Translations under genes and position numbers: made by a program | The notes under the pieces: generated by a model | What the model was told of the DNA's origin: nothing | The model's database searches: none | Seen by the model: the letters and a program-made list of their open reading frames with translations, nothing else | Source of the DNA: Reyranella sp. | GTDB taxonomy: Bacteria; Pseudomonadota; Alphaproteobacteria; Reyranellales; Reyranellaceae | DNA: 64,000 nt | Assembly (NCBI RefSeq): GCF_004297405.1 | Contig: NZ_SCVC01000030.1 | Coordinates: 186,001-250,000, forward strand | Reading direction: 5' to 3' | Shown: positions 1 to 9,462 of the stretch, in pieces | Position numbering within the stretch: position 1 is the stretch's first letter | Layout of the letters: each line of letters opens with the position of its first letter

Positions 1-164
1 GGTCCGCGTGCGTGAAGTCGCCTTCCGCCGTGTGCGTAACAAGGAGCCGTTGCGAATCGAAGATCCAGTGGAGCGCCACGGTGATTGACCTAAGTCAGCC
101 CGGGCCTCGTGTAAACGCGCGACCGACTCGCGATTTCGCTGCGCCGGTTTCCGCAACGTCCGAT

Positions 165-443
165 CTAGTTCTTTGCTTCCTCGACGTAGCGCGCCAAAGC
201 CCGCGCGAGCTGCTCTTGTGCAACGGGAAGCTCGGCAGGCATGGCACCGGGCAACGTCCTGTAGCGCTGCCGGCCAACATCCGTGAGCCGCAATCCAGCC
301 TCTGAGTCCTCGATCAGTGCGAGGTTCTTCAGTCGCACGATGGCTCGCGCGGACAGCTCGTGCGTCGGCGTGAGACCGAGTGCTATGCGACGCAACGCGA
401 CTTCTTCGTGTGGGCTAAGCGGTGCAATGAGGCTTCGTCTCAT
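165..443 (-). CDS. small winged-helix-like hypothetical protein (92 aa)
   Basis: Function unknown. The protein is mostly helical with a C-terminal half (LRLTDVGRQRYRTLP) that reads like the wing of a small winged-helix domain, so DNA binding is possible but unproven. The start is supported by AAAGGA seven bases upstream of the ATG. A clear paralogue lies at 53380-53676 (shared N-terminus with APLSP-x-EE, LRR-x-ALG, VRLK-x-L, and GR-x-RY-x-TLP). No neighbour on the same strand is close enough to form an operon. The DNA just upstream of it (444-592) shows nothing recognisable. Confidence 0.7.
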   Translation of the reverse strand: MRRSLIAPLSPHEEVALRRIALGLTPTHELSARAIVRLKNLALIEDSEAGLRLTDVGRQRYRTLPGAMPAELPVAQEQLARALARYVEEAKN

Positions 444-592
444 GGGAGTATCCTTTCCCGCTCTGCGTCACAGCTTGATCACCTTTGGCTGCGGCTGGCA
501 AGGACGCCCGCTCGAAAAATGCACAATCTGAATTTGCTCTGCAGACAGGCGCTGGCAGCAGTCGACAGAGGGGAGCGCCAGGAACTCGCTCT

Positions 593-1033
593 TCAGACCG
601 TCGGAAGAGGTGGAACCGCGCCGAGCTGCTGCATGACTGAATAGAGGTTGGCGACGCCCCAGTGCTCTACGATCTTGCCGTCGCGGACGCGCATGGCGTC
701 GACTGTCTCGAAAGCGACTTTTTTCCCGGTTGCGGGAACGCCGAGGAAGTTCCCTTTCTGGGTGCCGTGATAGGTCTTGAAGGTCGTGACGACGTCGCCA
801 TCGACGCACTGCCAATGGATTTCCGGCGTGAAGTCAGGAAAGGTTTCGCGCAGCCGCTTGTAGAGAACGAGCACGCCCGCCTTGTCGCGGGTCCCGCCGG
901 GCTGCGGTGTGTGATCGTAGAAGTCGTCGGCGAAGAGTTCGTCGAACAGCTTCCAGTTGCCCTGCCCTTGGACCTCTTCGGTATTGCGGCGGATGATCGC
1001 CTTGGCGGCTTCGCCTGCTGAACTCGCGGCCAT
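593..1033 (-). CDS. SnoaL-like / ester cyclase family protein (NTF2 fold)
   Basis: 146 aa, the usual size for a single NTF2-fold SnoaL-like domain covering the whole protein. Seen directly: an N-terminal helix (AIIRRNTEEVQ), the strand-loop DDFYDHTP, FPDFTPEIHW, and the C-terminal VDAMRVRDGKIVEHWG typical of polyketide-cyclase-like SnoaL proteins. Such proteins bind small hydrophobic ligands, and some catalyse aldol or isomerisation steps; the ligand here cannot be predicted. The ATG follows GGGGAGG. It is divergent from the sulfatase gene, with a roughly 130-bp shared intergenic region. Soluble, cytoplasmic. Confidence 0.8.
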   Translation of the reverse strand: MAASSAGEAAKAIIRRNTEEVQGQGNWKLFDELFADDFYDHTPQPGGTRDKAGVLVLYKRLRETFPDFTPEIHWQCVDGDVVTTFKTYHGTQKGNFLGVPATGKKVAFETVDAMRVRDGKIVEHWGVANLYSVMQQLGAVPPLPTV

Positions 1034-1164
1034 TCCCTGCGCCTCCCCATTTATCGTTTGTTCGCGATCATACCCGCAGGCGCTGACCTATGCGAAGCAC
1101 GCTGTTGAAGTGTGATCTCGTCCGGTTATTCTCGTGCCGTTCGTTCCAGCCCAGGGAGACATCA

Positions 1165-2838
1165 ATGGCGTCTGATCGGGACCACGACACCTCAAATGAC
1201 AAAACGATGAAAGACGCGCCTGCGAAAGCGGGACGGCGCGGCATGCTTCTTGGCGGCACGGCGTTGTCGGCACTCGCGGTGGCGACGCTCGGCCGGCCGA
1301 TCCAGTTGGCGCAGGCGCAGCAGGCCGCCCCCACTCCAACGCCGGGCAAGAAGCCCAACATCCTCGTCATCTTTGGCGACGATATCGGCATCCCGCAGAT
1401 CAGCGCCTACACGATGGGCCTGATGGGCTACCGCACGCCCAACATCGATCGCATTGCGAGTGAAGGCGCGATCTTCACCGATGCCTACGGCCAGCAAAGC
1501 TGCACCGCCGGCCGCGCCTCGTTCATCCTGGGACAGGAGCCGTTCCGCACCGGCCTGCTCACCATCGGCATGCCGGGCGATCCGCACGGCATCGCGGACT
1601 GGATGCCGACCATCGCCAACGTGATGAAGGTGCAGGGCTATGCCACCGGTCAGTTCGGCAAGAACCATCTCGGCGACCAGGACAAGCACCTGCCGACGGC
1701 GCACGGCTTCGACGAGTTCTTCGGCAACCTCTATCACCTCAATGCCGAGGAGGAGCCGGAAGGCTACTTCTACCCGAAGGATCCGGAGTTCCGGAAGAAG
1801 TTCGGCCCGCGCGGCGTGCTGAAGACTTCGGCCGACGGCAAGATCCAGGACACCGGGCCGCTCAACACCAAGCGCATGGAAACCGTCGACGAGGAATTCC
1901 TCGGCGCCGCCAAGGATTTCATCGACCGGCAGGTCAAGGCCGACAAGCCGTTCTTCGTCTGGTTCAACTCGACGCGCATGCACGTCTTCACCCACCTCAA
2001 GAAGGAATCGCAGGGCAAGACCGGCATGGGCATCCATGCCGACGGTATGGCCGAGCACGACGCGATGGTGGGCGAGCTCCTGAAGCAGCTCGACGATCTC
2101 AAGATCGCCGACAACACCATCGTGCTCTACACCACCGACAACGGCGCGGAGATCGCGTTGTGGCCGGACGGCGCGATGACGATGTTCCACGGCGAGAAAG
2201 GCACGACCTGGGAAGGCGGCTTCCGCATTCCGATGATGGTGCGCTGGCCCGGCGTCGTGAAGCCGGGCACGCAGGTAAACGACATCATCTCCCTGCTCGA
2301 CTGGTTCCCCACCCTCGCCGCGGCGGCGGGCGAGCCCAACATCAAGGACAAGATGAAGGCGGGCTACGCCGCGGGCGGCAAGACCTTCAAGGTCCATCTC
2401 GACGGCTACAACTTCGTGCCGTTCCTCAAGGGCGAGGCAAAGGCCGGGCCGCGCGACGCGATCTACTACTTCGACCAGGGTGGCAACCTGAACGCCATCC
2501 GCTGGAACGACTGGAAGGTGAGCTTCGCCGTTGCCTCGGAAGGCAACATCGCGACGGCGTTACGCGAAGTGCCGTCCTGGGCGCTGATCACCAACCTGCG
2601 CATGGACCCTTACGAGCGCGGCATGAAGGAAGGTGCCGGCGCCATGGAGTTCGTTGGCCGCCAGATGTGGCTGCTCGTGCCCATCCAGGCGAAGATCAAG
2701 GAGTTCTTCGCCGACTTCGACCAGTATCCCTTCCAGCTCGGCAGCACGCTCAACGCCTCGGGCATCAACTACCACTTGCTGCAGCAACAGCAGGCGCTGA
2801 AGCGGCTGAAGGACGTCGAGAACCTGCGGCCGCGCTGA
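1165..2838 (+). CDS. arylsulfatase, Tat-exported
   Basis: Type I sulfatase of 557 aa, hydrolysing a sulfate ester through a formylglycine residue. The signature C113-TAGR (C-x-A-x-R) carries the cysteine that is converted to formylglycine; the N-terminal metal ligands sit in FGDD (D72, D73). A twin-arginine-like leader (RRGMLLGG, residues 24-31, then a hydrophobic run ending near AQAQ) points to the periplasm. I chose the ATG at 1165 over an in-frame codon at 1090 because AGGGAG lies six bases before it and the Tat motif is then near the N-terminus. The substrate is unknown. No formylglycine-generating enzyme gene is visible in the window. Confidence 0.92.
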   Translation: MASDRDHDTSNDKTMKDAPAKAGRRGMLLGGTALSALAVATLGRPIQLAQAQQAAPTPTPGKKPNILVIFGDDIGIPQISAYTMGLMGYRTPNIDRIASEGAIFTDAYGQQSCTAGRASFILGQEPFRTGLLTIGMPGDPHGIADWMPTIANVMKVQGYATGQFGKNHLGDQDKHLPTAHGFDEFFGNLYHLNAEEEPEGYFYPKDPEFRKKFGPRGVLKTSADGKIQDTGPLNTKRMETVDEEFLGAAKDFIDRQVKADKPFFVWFNSTRMHVFTHLKKESQGKTGMGIHADGMAEHDAMVGELLKQLDDLKIADNTIVLYTTDNGAEIALWPDGAMTMFHGEKGTTWEGGFRIPMMVRWPGVVKPGTQVNDIISLLDWFPTLAAAAGEPNIKDKMKAGYAAGGKTFKVHLDGYNFVPFLKGEAKAGPRDAIYYFDQGGNLNAIRWNDWKVSFAVASEGNIATALREVPSWALITNLRMDPYERGMKEGAGAMEFVGRQMWLLVPIQAKIKEFFADFDQYPFQLGSTLNASGINYHLLQQQQALKRLKDVENLRPR

Positions 2839-2859
2839 CGGCCGGTCGGGATCTACGAA

Positions 2860-4629
2860 TCAGACGGGCGGCGGGGCGACGCAGCGGTCGCGGGCGGCGG
2901 AAAGCTTGATGGTGAGGCCCGGAGTGTCCCACTCGCGGGAAATCTCGCCGCCCAACTGGGCCACGGTCGCCTCGACGAGGATGCTGCCGAAGCCCCGCTC
3001 CTTGCCGACCGCGTCGATCGGCGGGCCACCGCGTTCGGTCCACCGGATGTGGACCATGTTCTCCCGTTCGCTGCAAACGATGGCCACCGTGCCGTCCGGC
3101 GTCGACAGGCTCCCGTACTTTGCCGCGTTGGTCGCGAACTCGTTGAAGAGCAGCGCGAAGGAGGTGACGGAACCGCCGCTCAGCGCCAGATCGATTCCCT
3201 CGATCGCCAGGCGCGGGCGGGCGGCATCCCGCGTCTCGTAGGGCGACAGGATCGTCCGGAGCAGGTCATGCAGCGTGGCCGTGCGCTCGGTCAGGCCGCC
3301 CTCGGCGGTCAAGTCCGGCAGGGTGAGCGACTGGGCGCGCGCCAGCGCGGCGAGGCGATCGTTCACCGCCGATGCCAGCTCCTGGACCGATTGCGTCGAG
3401 CGCGCGCTCAGCATCACGACGCCGCCTGCCAGCGCGAACAGGTTTTTCACCCGATGGTTCATTTCCCGCAACAGCAGCCGCTGCCGTTCCAGCGCCTGGC
3501 GCCGCTCGGTGATGTTGCGGGCGATCTTCGAGGCGCCGATGACGACGCCGTTCTCGCTCTTTATCGGCGATACCGTGAGCGAGATGTCGATCGGGCTTCC
3601 GTCCTTGTGCTGGCGCACGGTTTCGAAGTGATCGATGCGCTCGCCCGTGCGCAAGCGGGCGAGGATGCCGGTCTCTTCGTCGAGGCGATCGGCCGGGATC
3701 AACAGAGTGATGTGCTGTCCGATGGCTTCGGCCGCCGTGTAGCCGAACAGCCGCTCCGCGCCACCGTTCCAGCTCGTGATGATGCCGTCGAGATTCTTGG
3801 TGACGATAGCATCGTCGGAAGAATCGACGATGGCCGTGAGCAGCCGCGACGAGCGCTTGTGGTCGCTGATATCGACCAGGACATTGACCGCCCCGACGAG
3901 GACGCCGGACCGGTCGTACAACGGCGTCGGGAACGGGATGAACGGAACCCGGCTGCCGTCGGGCCGCTCGGCGACGGCTTCGACATTGCGAACGGTGCGG
4001 CGCTCGCGCAGCGCAACCGCCATCGGGCATTGATCGTGCAGCAGCGGCGTGCCGTCGGGCCAATAGAGCTTCCACGATCCGCAGAAGGTGCTCTCGCCCA
4101 GCGCCGGACGGCAGCCCCAGAGGTCGGCCGCGGCCTGGTTGTAATAGGTGATCGTGCCCGCGGCGTCGGTCGTGTAGACCGCCACGGGAAGTGCGTCGAG
4201 CAGGTCGGGAGGTAGATAGGGGAGCGGATCGGACGTCTGTTGCCCGATCACCGGTGGAAGGGCGCCATCCGGCGTGACGTCGCTCAGGCACGCGACGGCG
4301 CCGACGAGCTGCCCCGCCGGGTCCCTCAAGGGATCGACTGTCATCGCCACGACGACGCGCGTGCCGTCCGGCCGCTCGACGACGGTCCCGCTGTTGCGTA
4401 CGGCAATGCCGTTCGCCAGCACCTTCGCCATCGCGCCCTCGGCCCGCGTCGGCTTGCGGCCCCACAGCGCCTCGGCCGCACGATTGCAGCGGATGATATT
4501 TCCTTCGATATCGCAGACGCAGACACCGACCGGCAGCAGGTCGAGCAGACTCGACGGAAGATCGAGCAGTTGTTCCTCTGGAAGAGGCGGCAGCATCACA
4601 AGACTCCGAGCGTCAATGAAACCTTTCAT
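2860..4629 (-). CDS. PAS-PAS-PAS HWE-type sensor histidine kinase
   Basis: 589 aa with no membrane segment, so probably a cytosolic sensor. Three PAS domains lie at about 25-120, 140-255 and 260-375; the last ends in a PAC-like IARNITERR. The kinase core begins with the H-box EMNHRVKN (H392) and has the N-box FNEFATNAAKYG (N501) and the W-x-E pair in IRWTERGG (W530, E532) that defines the HWE family. HWE kinases often signal general stress or light responses in Alphaproteobacteria. No response regulator is adjacent. The ATG at 4629 is preceded by GGGAGG; in-frame codons further upstream lack a ribosome site. Confidence 0.9.
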   Translation of the reverse strand: MKGFIDARSLVMLPPLPEEQLLDLPSSLLDLLPVGVCVCDIEGNIIRCNRAAEALWGRKPTRAEGAMAKVLANGIAVRNSGTVVERPDGTRVVVAMTVDPLRDPAGQLVGAVACLSDVTPDGALPPVIGQQTSDPLPYLPPDLLDALPVAVYTTDAAGTITYYNQAAADLWGCRPALGESTFCGSWKLYWPDGTPLLHDQCPMAVALRERRTVRNVEAVAERPDGSRVPFIPFPTPLYDRSGVLVGAVNVLVDISDHKRSSRLLTAIVDSSDDAIVTKNLDGIITSWNGGAERLFGYTAAEAIGQHITLLIPADRLDEETGILARLRTGERIDHFETVRQHKDGSPIDISLTVSPIKSENGVVIGASKIARNITERRQALERQRLLLREMNHRVKNLFALAGGVVMLSARSTQSVQELASAVNDRLAALARAQSLTLPDLTAEGGLTERTATLHDLLRTILSPYETRDAARPRLAIEGIDLALSGGSVTSFALLFNEFATNAAKYGSLSTPDGTVAIVCSERENMVHIRWTERGGPPIDAVGKERGFGSILVEATVAQLGGEISREWDTPGLTIKLSAARDRCVAPPPV

Positions 4630-4946
4630 CCTGCCTCCCGTTCGCTCCCGGGGGCTCGCCGGGGCCCATGGGCCTCGGCGCGCTCGTGATTGAGAGTGCC
4701 AGCCTTCGCACCTTGCGGTGCCGCAACACACAACGCAAGGAGCCCCGTTCGCGTTCCGATTGAACATGACATTCGCCAGACCGCCGGGCGCCGGCGAGCG
4801 GGCAGCACAAAGGCCATTCGTTCCCTCCCAACGGTAGAAAAAGCCTTCGGTTTGGAGGGGAACGATAAAGCAATGGCGCCGTTTGTCAGGAGCTGATCCC
4901 TTCCCCCGGGGCCCCCCTCCCGGGGCCTCAATGACGGAGCCTGGAC

Positions 4947-5102
4947 ATGTTGGGAACCATCCTGCTGATCATCTTGATCCTGATCCTGGTTGGCGCCCTG
5001 CCGACATGGCCGCACAGCAGAGCTTGGGGCTACTACCCCAGCGGCGGCATCGGCATCGTTCTCATCATCATCATCATCCTGCTGCTGATGGGGCGAATCT
5101 GA
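4947..5102 (+). CDS. DUF3309 family membrane mini-protein (51 aa)
   Basis: Short protein with two hydrophobic segments (residues 3-17 and 36-48) separated by the loop LPTWPHSRAWGYYPSGG, which is the hallmark of DUF3309. The family is widespread in Alpha- and Betaproteobacteria and has no established function. The start is supported by GGAG eight bases upstream. It stands alone between the kinase gene (opposite strand) and the GH16/RTX genes. Confidence 0.9.
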   Translation: MLGTILLIILILILVGALPTWPHSRAWGYYPSGGIGIVLIIIIILLLMGRI

Positions 5103-5143
5103 CCGTCCGAGCGTTTTTGGCCCGAATAACCCTCTCGTTTTCC

Positions 5144-5162
5144 GGAAAAGACAGAGAATTCC
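5144..5162 (+). promoter_or_regulatory. conserved upstream box, copy 1
   Basis: The 19-bp element GGAAAAGACAGAGAATTCC lies 97 bp before the first GH16/RTX gene and recurs with 17 of 19 matches before the second (7319-7337). Here it overlaps a perfect 12-bp palindrome TTTTCCGGAAAA (5138-5149). It may be a shared regulator site or just part of the duplication. Confidence 0.4.
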
Positions 5163-5258
5163 AGCCCCTTCCAGTCGTGGAAGCTGACGGACTGCTTCCC
5201 CTTGGTTAAGCCTCCGCTGCCGCACTCCCATCGTGCGCGTTAATCAAGGAAGAAGCAG

Positions 5259-7172
5259 ATGTCGTCACCGCTCACTGCGTCGGCCGTCCTGTTCCAAGAT
5301 GACTTTTCGACGAACGGACCGCTCAACTCCGCCAACTGGGACTTCAACCACTGGACCCAGAACAACAACTCGTCCTTTCTCGGCCAGACCCAGATGCGGC
5401 AGAACCTGCCCTCTGCCGAAAATGGCATGGCCCGCATCAAGATGGACACCTACACCCCGCCCCCGCCGGATAACCCGAATGCCCCGTCCAATTCCTATTA
5501 CGGTTCGGAGGCCATCACCAACCAGGCGTGGGACCTGACCGGCGGCGGCCTCGCCTTCGAGGGCAAGTTCAAGTTCGAGGGCAACCAGGGCGGCATGATC
5601 GCCGGGTTCTTCAGCTACGAGAAGTTCGCGCCGGGCGTCGGGCACGAGATGCACGACGAAATCGACTTCGAGATCATCACCACCCAGATGCAGAAGATCT
5701 CGACCAACATCTTCAAGCATCAGGCATCCGGCACACCGGAGTCGAAGCCGGTGGACGGCGGGCTGGCGATCGACCACGTCTATCGCTTCGAGTGGCTACC
5801 CTCGGTGGTGCGCTGGTACGTCGACGGCAAACTGATCCGCGAGACAACGGAGAACGTCCCGACCAAGCCGCAGCAGCTCCACATCAACCTGTGGGGCGCG
5901 CCGCAGGCCGGCGGCCCCAATGGCGGCCCGTGGGGTCCCAACCCCGGCGATCCGGGCGGACCGAACATCACCGATCCGACCTTGCTGATCGCGCACACCC
6001 CGGCAGAGAACAAGAGCTACTATTTCGACGTCGACTACGTGAAGGTCGAACGGCTGGCGACGCACCTCGGTGACAGCGGGCACAACAACCTGCTCGGCAG
6101 CGCGGCCAGCGAAGCCCTCGACGGCGCGGCCGGCGACGATACGCTCGACGGCGGCGAAGGCCACGACACGGTCGCGGGCGGCGCAGGCAACGATACGCTC
6201 AAGGGCGGCGTCGGCGACGACTCGCTCTATGGCGGCACGGGCACCAACATCCTGAGCGGCGGCGCCGGCGCCGACCGGTTCCACAGCGGCGACGGCGCGG
6301 ACACGGTGCGCGACACCCTGGCCGACCTTCACGGCGACACGTTCGCCGCCTTCGGCGCCAACGATGCGGTGCACATCCAGGGCGCGCTGGTCGGACGCGG
6401 CGACGTCGTCGTCACGCCGGGCGCGGGCGGCACGGGCGGCAGCTCCGTCACCATCGGCGGCACGACCTTCCAGATGGAAGGTGATCAGTCCGGCGGCGAC
6501 TTCATGACGGTGGCGCGCGGCACCGGCCCCGACGCCAACACGCTGCTGACCTTCCAGAACTTTCTGCCGACCCTGGCGGAAGGCGCACGGGTCGACTCGG
6601 CGAAGATCAATGGCATCGCCAACGAGCCGTTCCTGACCGGCGACGGCGCGGTCGGCTACACGGCGGAACTGAAGTCGGCCGCGTCGGCCTACGCCAACAC
6701 GCTGGGCTACTACAAGATCGCCGCCGACGGCACGATCGGCGACGTCAACATCCTGTTCAACAACACGATGAACGTGGCGTCGGGCGCCCGCACCGTCGAT
6801 CTCGGCACGCCAGCCGATGGCGAGCGCGTCGCCTTCTTCCTGATCCAGAACGGCTTCAGCAAGTTCGGCGCCCTGCCGGACAACCTGTCGTTCGTGACGC
6901 CAGGTACGGGGACGCCGTCCGACGTCGATCTCGGCGTTCCGCCGGTCCTCAGCAGCGCCACCCTGGGCCTGCTCAACGGCGCGACCATCTTCCACTCGCT
7001 GTCGACGCTCAATCCGAACGACGCGCTGCAGGTCCTCTCCGGCACGTCCGCGGGTGGCAAGGAACTGCTGATCGGCTTCGAGGATCTGCCGGCCGCCACC
7101 GGCGACAACGACTTCCAGGACATCGTCATCAGCATCAAGACCAACACCGACGACTTCCTGCTCGCCGCCTAG
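5259..7172 (+). CDS. GH16-like / RTX / DUF4114 secreted protein, copy 1
   Basis: 637 aa, three parts. Residues 1-265 form a concanavalin-type GH16 domain with the catalytic pattern E134-I-D-F-E138 (the EIDxE of lichenase and carrageenase types), so a beta-glycanase acting outside the cell is likely. Residues about 275-345 hold glycine-rich calcium-binding RTX nonapeptides (GGAGNDTLKGG and relatives). Residues about 455-637 match DUF4114 (FFLIQNG, then GDNDFQDIVISI). There is no N-terminal signal peptide; RTX repeats plus the acidic/hydrophobic tail DDFLLAA fit type I secretion, though no exporter is in the window. AAGGA lies ahead of the ATG. A near-duplicate follows at 7458. Confidence 0.88.
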   Translation: MSSPLTASAVLFQDDFSTNGPLNSANWDFNHWTQNNNSSFLGQTQMRQNLPSAENGMARIKMDTYTPPPPDNPNAPSNSYYGSEAITNQAWDLTGGGLAFEGKFKFEGNQGGMIAGFFSYEKFAPGVGHEMHDEIDFEIITTQMQKISTNIFKHQASGTPESKPVDGGLAIDHVYRFEWLPSVVRWYVDGKLIRETTENVPTKPQQLHINLWGAPQAGGPNGGPWGPNPGDPGGPNITDPTLLIAHTPAENKSYYFDVDYVKVERLATHLGDSGHNNLLGSAASEALDGAAGDDTLDGGEGHDTVAGGAGNDTLKGGVGDDSLYGGTGTNILSGGAGADRFHSGDGADTVRDTLADLHGDTFAAFGANDAVHIQGALVGRGDVVVTPGAGGTGGSSVTIGGTTFQMEGDQSGGDFMTVARGTGPDANTLLTFQNFLPTLAEGARVDSAKINGIANEPFLTGDGAVGYTAELKSAASAYANTLGYYKIAADGTIGDVNILFNNTMNVASGARTVDLGTPADGERVAFFLIQNGFSKFGALPDNLSFVTPGTGTPSDVDLGVPPVLSSATLGLLNGATIFHSLSTLNPNDALQVLSGTSAGGKELLIGFEDLPAATGDNDFQDIVISIKTNTDDFLLAA

Positions 7173-7211
7173 GTCATCTGGCCGTCCGATCGGCCTCAGC
7201 CAACGAAGAAG

Positions 7212-7242
7212 CGCCCGCCCCTCACAAGGGGCGGGCGTTTTC
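7212..7242 (+). terminator. rho-independent terminator after GH16/RTX copy 1
   Basis: A 10-bp GC stem (CGCCCGCCCC / GGGGCGGGCG) with a 6-nt TCACAA loop followed by TTTTC, 40 bp after the stop codon. The same hairpin follows copy 2. Each gene is therefore probably its own transcription unit. Confidence 0.9.
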
Positions 7243-7318
7243 GGTTGAAGCGGGTGCTGGCGCAGGACTGCCGTTTGCGTCGCCGGATCGGGCGCCCGAC
7301 CGCGATCCGGCGAAGCGT

Positions 7319-7337
7319 GGAAAGGACAAAGAATTCC
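7319..7337 (+). promoter_or_regulatory. conserved upstream box, copy 2
   Basis: GGAAAGGACAAAGAATTCC, matching the box at 5144-5162 at 17 of 19 positions, 120 bp upstream of the second GH16/RTX start codon. Most of the rest of the 285-bp gap between the copies holds the terminator of copy 1 and no gene. Confidence 0.4.
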
Positions 7338-7457
7338 GCCATTTTCCACTCGGCAGGATTGACGAACAACCTTACCGAGACATTAGTCGGCTCACTGGGG
7401 AGACTTTATCGCCGCCGGCGCTTGCGGGCGTGCCGATCTGAGAGAAGGTAGAAACGA

Positions 7458-9347
7458 ATGTCCTCACCGCTTGCTGCATCGGCCGTTCTGTTCCAGGACG
7501 ATTTCTCGGTCAACGGGCCGCTCAACTCCGCCAACTGGGACTTCAACCACTGGACCAAGGACAACAACCCGTCCTATCTCGGCCAGACCCAGATGCGGCA
7601 GAACCTGCCGTCTGCCGAAAACGGCATGGCCCGCATCAAGATGGACACCTACAACCCGCCGCCGGGCAAGCCCGACTCCTATTACGGGTCGGAAGCCAAG
7701 ACCAACCAGGCGTGGGACCTCACCGGCGGCGGCCTTGCCTTCGAAGGCAAGTTCAAGTTCGACGGTAACCAGGGCGGCATGATCGCCGGGTTCTTCTCCT
7801 ACGAGAAGTTTCCGCCGAGCGCCCCGCACGAGCCGCACGACGAGATCGACTTCGAGATCATCACCACCCAGATGGCGAAGATCTCGACCAACGTCTTCCA
7901 GCATCAGAAGAGCGGCACGCCACTCTCCTTCGCCGTGGATGGCGGGCTGGCGATCGACCATGTCTACCGCTTCGAATGGCTGCCCTCGGTGGTGCGCTGG
8001 TTCGTCGACGGCAAGCTGATCCGCGAGGAGACGACGCACGTCCCGACCAAGCCGCAGCAGCTTCATATCAATTTGTGGGGTGCGCCGCAGACCGATCCGC
8101 CGAACGGCGGGCCGTGGGGCAAGAACCCTGGCGATCCGACCGGGCCGAACATCACCGATCCGAGCCTGCTGATCGCGCCCAACGCGGCCCAGAACAAGAG
8201 CTACTATTTTGATGTCGACTACGTGAAGGTCGAACGGCTGGCGACCCTGGTCGGTGACGGCGCTCACAACAACATGCTGGGCACCGCGGCGGCCGAAGCC
8301 CTCGATGGCGGGGCGGGCGACGACGTGATCGACGCCAGCGGCGGCAACGACGTGGTCGCGGGCAACGCAGGCAACGACACGCTGCGCGGCGAGGCCGGCG
8401 ACGACGCGCTCTACGGCGGCACGGGCAGCAACATCCTGAGTGGCGGCGCCGGCGCGGACCGCTTCCACACCCTCGACGGTGCGGACACGATTCGCGACAC
8501 CTTGGCCGACCTGCACGGCGACACGATGACCGGTTTTAGCGCCAACGATGCGATCCAGATCATGGGCGCGCTGGTCGGACGCGGCGACGTCGCCGTCGCG
8601 CCGGGCACGGGCGGCAGTGCCGTCACCATCGGCGGCACGACCTTCCAGGTCGAAGGCAATCACTCCGGCGGCGACTTCATGACGGTGGCGCGTGGCACCG
8701 GCCCCGACGCCAACACGCTGCTGACCTTCCAGAACTTCCTGCCGACCCTGTCGGAAGGCGCGCGGGTCGACACGGCGAAGATCAACGGCATCGCCAACGA
8801 GCCGTTCCTGACCGGCGACGGCACGGTCGGCTTCTCGGCGGAACTGAAGTCCGCCGCGTCCACCTACGCCAACACGCTCGGCTACTACAAGATCGCCGCC
8901 GACGGCACGATCGGCGACGTCAACATCCTGTTCAACAACACGATGAACGTGGCATCGGGCGCCCGCACCGTCGATCTCGGCACACCGGCGGCCGGCGAAC
9001 GCGTCGCCTTCTTCCTGATCCAGAACGGCTTCAGCAAGTTCGGCGCCCTGCCGGACAACCTGTCGTTCGTGACGCCGGGTATGGGAACGCCGTTCGACGT
9101 CGACGACGGTAACACGCCGATCCTGCAAAGTGCGACGCTGGGAACGCTCACCGGCGCTTCCATCTTCCACTCGCTGTCGACGCTCAATCCGAACGACGCG
9201 CTGCAGGTCCTCTCCGGTACCTCCGCCGGCGGCAAGGAACTGCTGATCGGCTTCGAGGATCTGCCGGCCGCCACCGGCGACAACGACTTCCAGGACATCA
9301 TCATCAGCATCAAGACCAACACCGACGACTTCCTGCTCGCCGCCTAG
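7458..9347 (+). CDS. GH16-like / RTX / DUF4114 secreted protein, copy 2
   Basis: 629 aa, colinear with the protein at 5259 and the great majority of residues identical. The GH16 catalytic pattern is kept (E129-I-D-F-E133), as are the RTX repeats (GNAGNDTLRGEAGDDALYGG), the DUF4114 end and the DDFLLAA tail. Differences cluster in the loop after residue 65 (shortened proline stretch), around residues 117-126, in the RTX block and near residue 550. The ATG follows GAGAGAAGG. Retention of the catalytic residues and a complete reading frame indicate a functional duplicate, possibly with shifted substrate range. Confidence 0.88.
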   Translation: MSSPLAASAVLFQDDFSVNGPLNSANWDFNHWTKDNNPSYLGQTQMRQNLPSAENGMARIKMDTYNPPPGKPDSYYGSEAKTNQAWDLTGGGLAFEGKFKFDGNQGGMIAGFFSYEKFPPSAPHEPHDEIDFEIITTQMAKISTNVFQHQKSGTPLSFAVDGGLAIDHVYRFEWLPSVVRWFVDGKLIREETTHVPTKPQQLHINLWGAPQTDPPNGGPWGKNPGDPTGPNITDPSLLIAPNAAQNKSYYFDVDYVKVERLATLVGDGAHNNMLGTAAAEALDGGAGDDVIDASGGNDVVAGNAGNDTLRGEAGDDALYGGTGSNILSGGAGADRFHTLDGADTIRDTLADLHGDTMTGFSANDAIQIMGALVGRGDVAVAPGTGGSAVTIGGTTFQVEGNHSGGDFMTVARGTGPDANTLLTFQNFLPTLSEGARVDTAKINGIANEPFLTGDGTVGFSAELKSAASTYANTLGYYKIAADGTIGDVNILFNNTMNVASGARTVDLGTPAAGERVAFFLIQNGFSKFGALPDNLSFVTPGMGTPFDVDDGNTPILQSATLGTLTGASIFHSLSTLNPNDALQVLSGTSAGGKELLIGFEDLPAATGDNDFQDIIISIKTNTDDFLLAA

Positions 9348-9387
9348 GTCTTCCGGCCGTCCCATTCGGCCTTAACCAACGAAGAAG

Positions 9388-9419
9388 CGCCCGCCCCCTC
9401 ACAAGGGGCGGGCGTTTTT
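9388..9419 (+). terminator. rho-independent terminator after GH16/RTX copy 2
   Basis: Same 10-bp CGCCCGCCCC / GGGGCGGGCG stem as at 7212, with a loop one base longer and a TTTTT tract, 40 bp after the stop codon. It is part of the duplicated unit. Confidence 0.92.
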
Positions 9420-9462
9420 CGTTACGGCACTTGTTCGTTGCCGGGCGCCTCGAATCCGTTCC

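Noticed and set aside
2..88. Possible 3' end of a plus-strand gene entering the window
   Set aside because: Only 28 codons are open, which is not significant at this GC content, and no recognisable motif is present.
1192..2397. 401-codon open frame opposite the sulfatase gene
   Set aside because: Antisense shadow with biased composition; the plus strand has clear sulfatase motifs.
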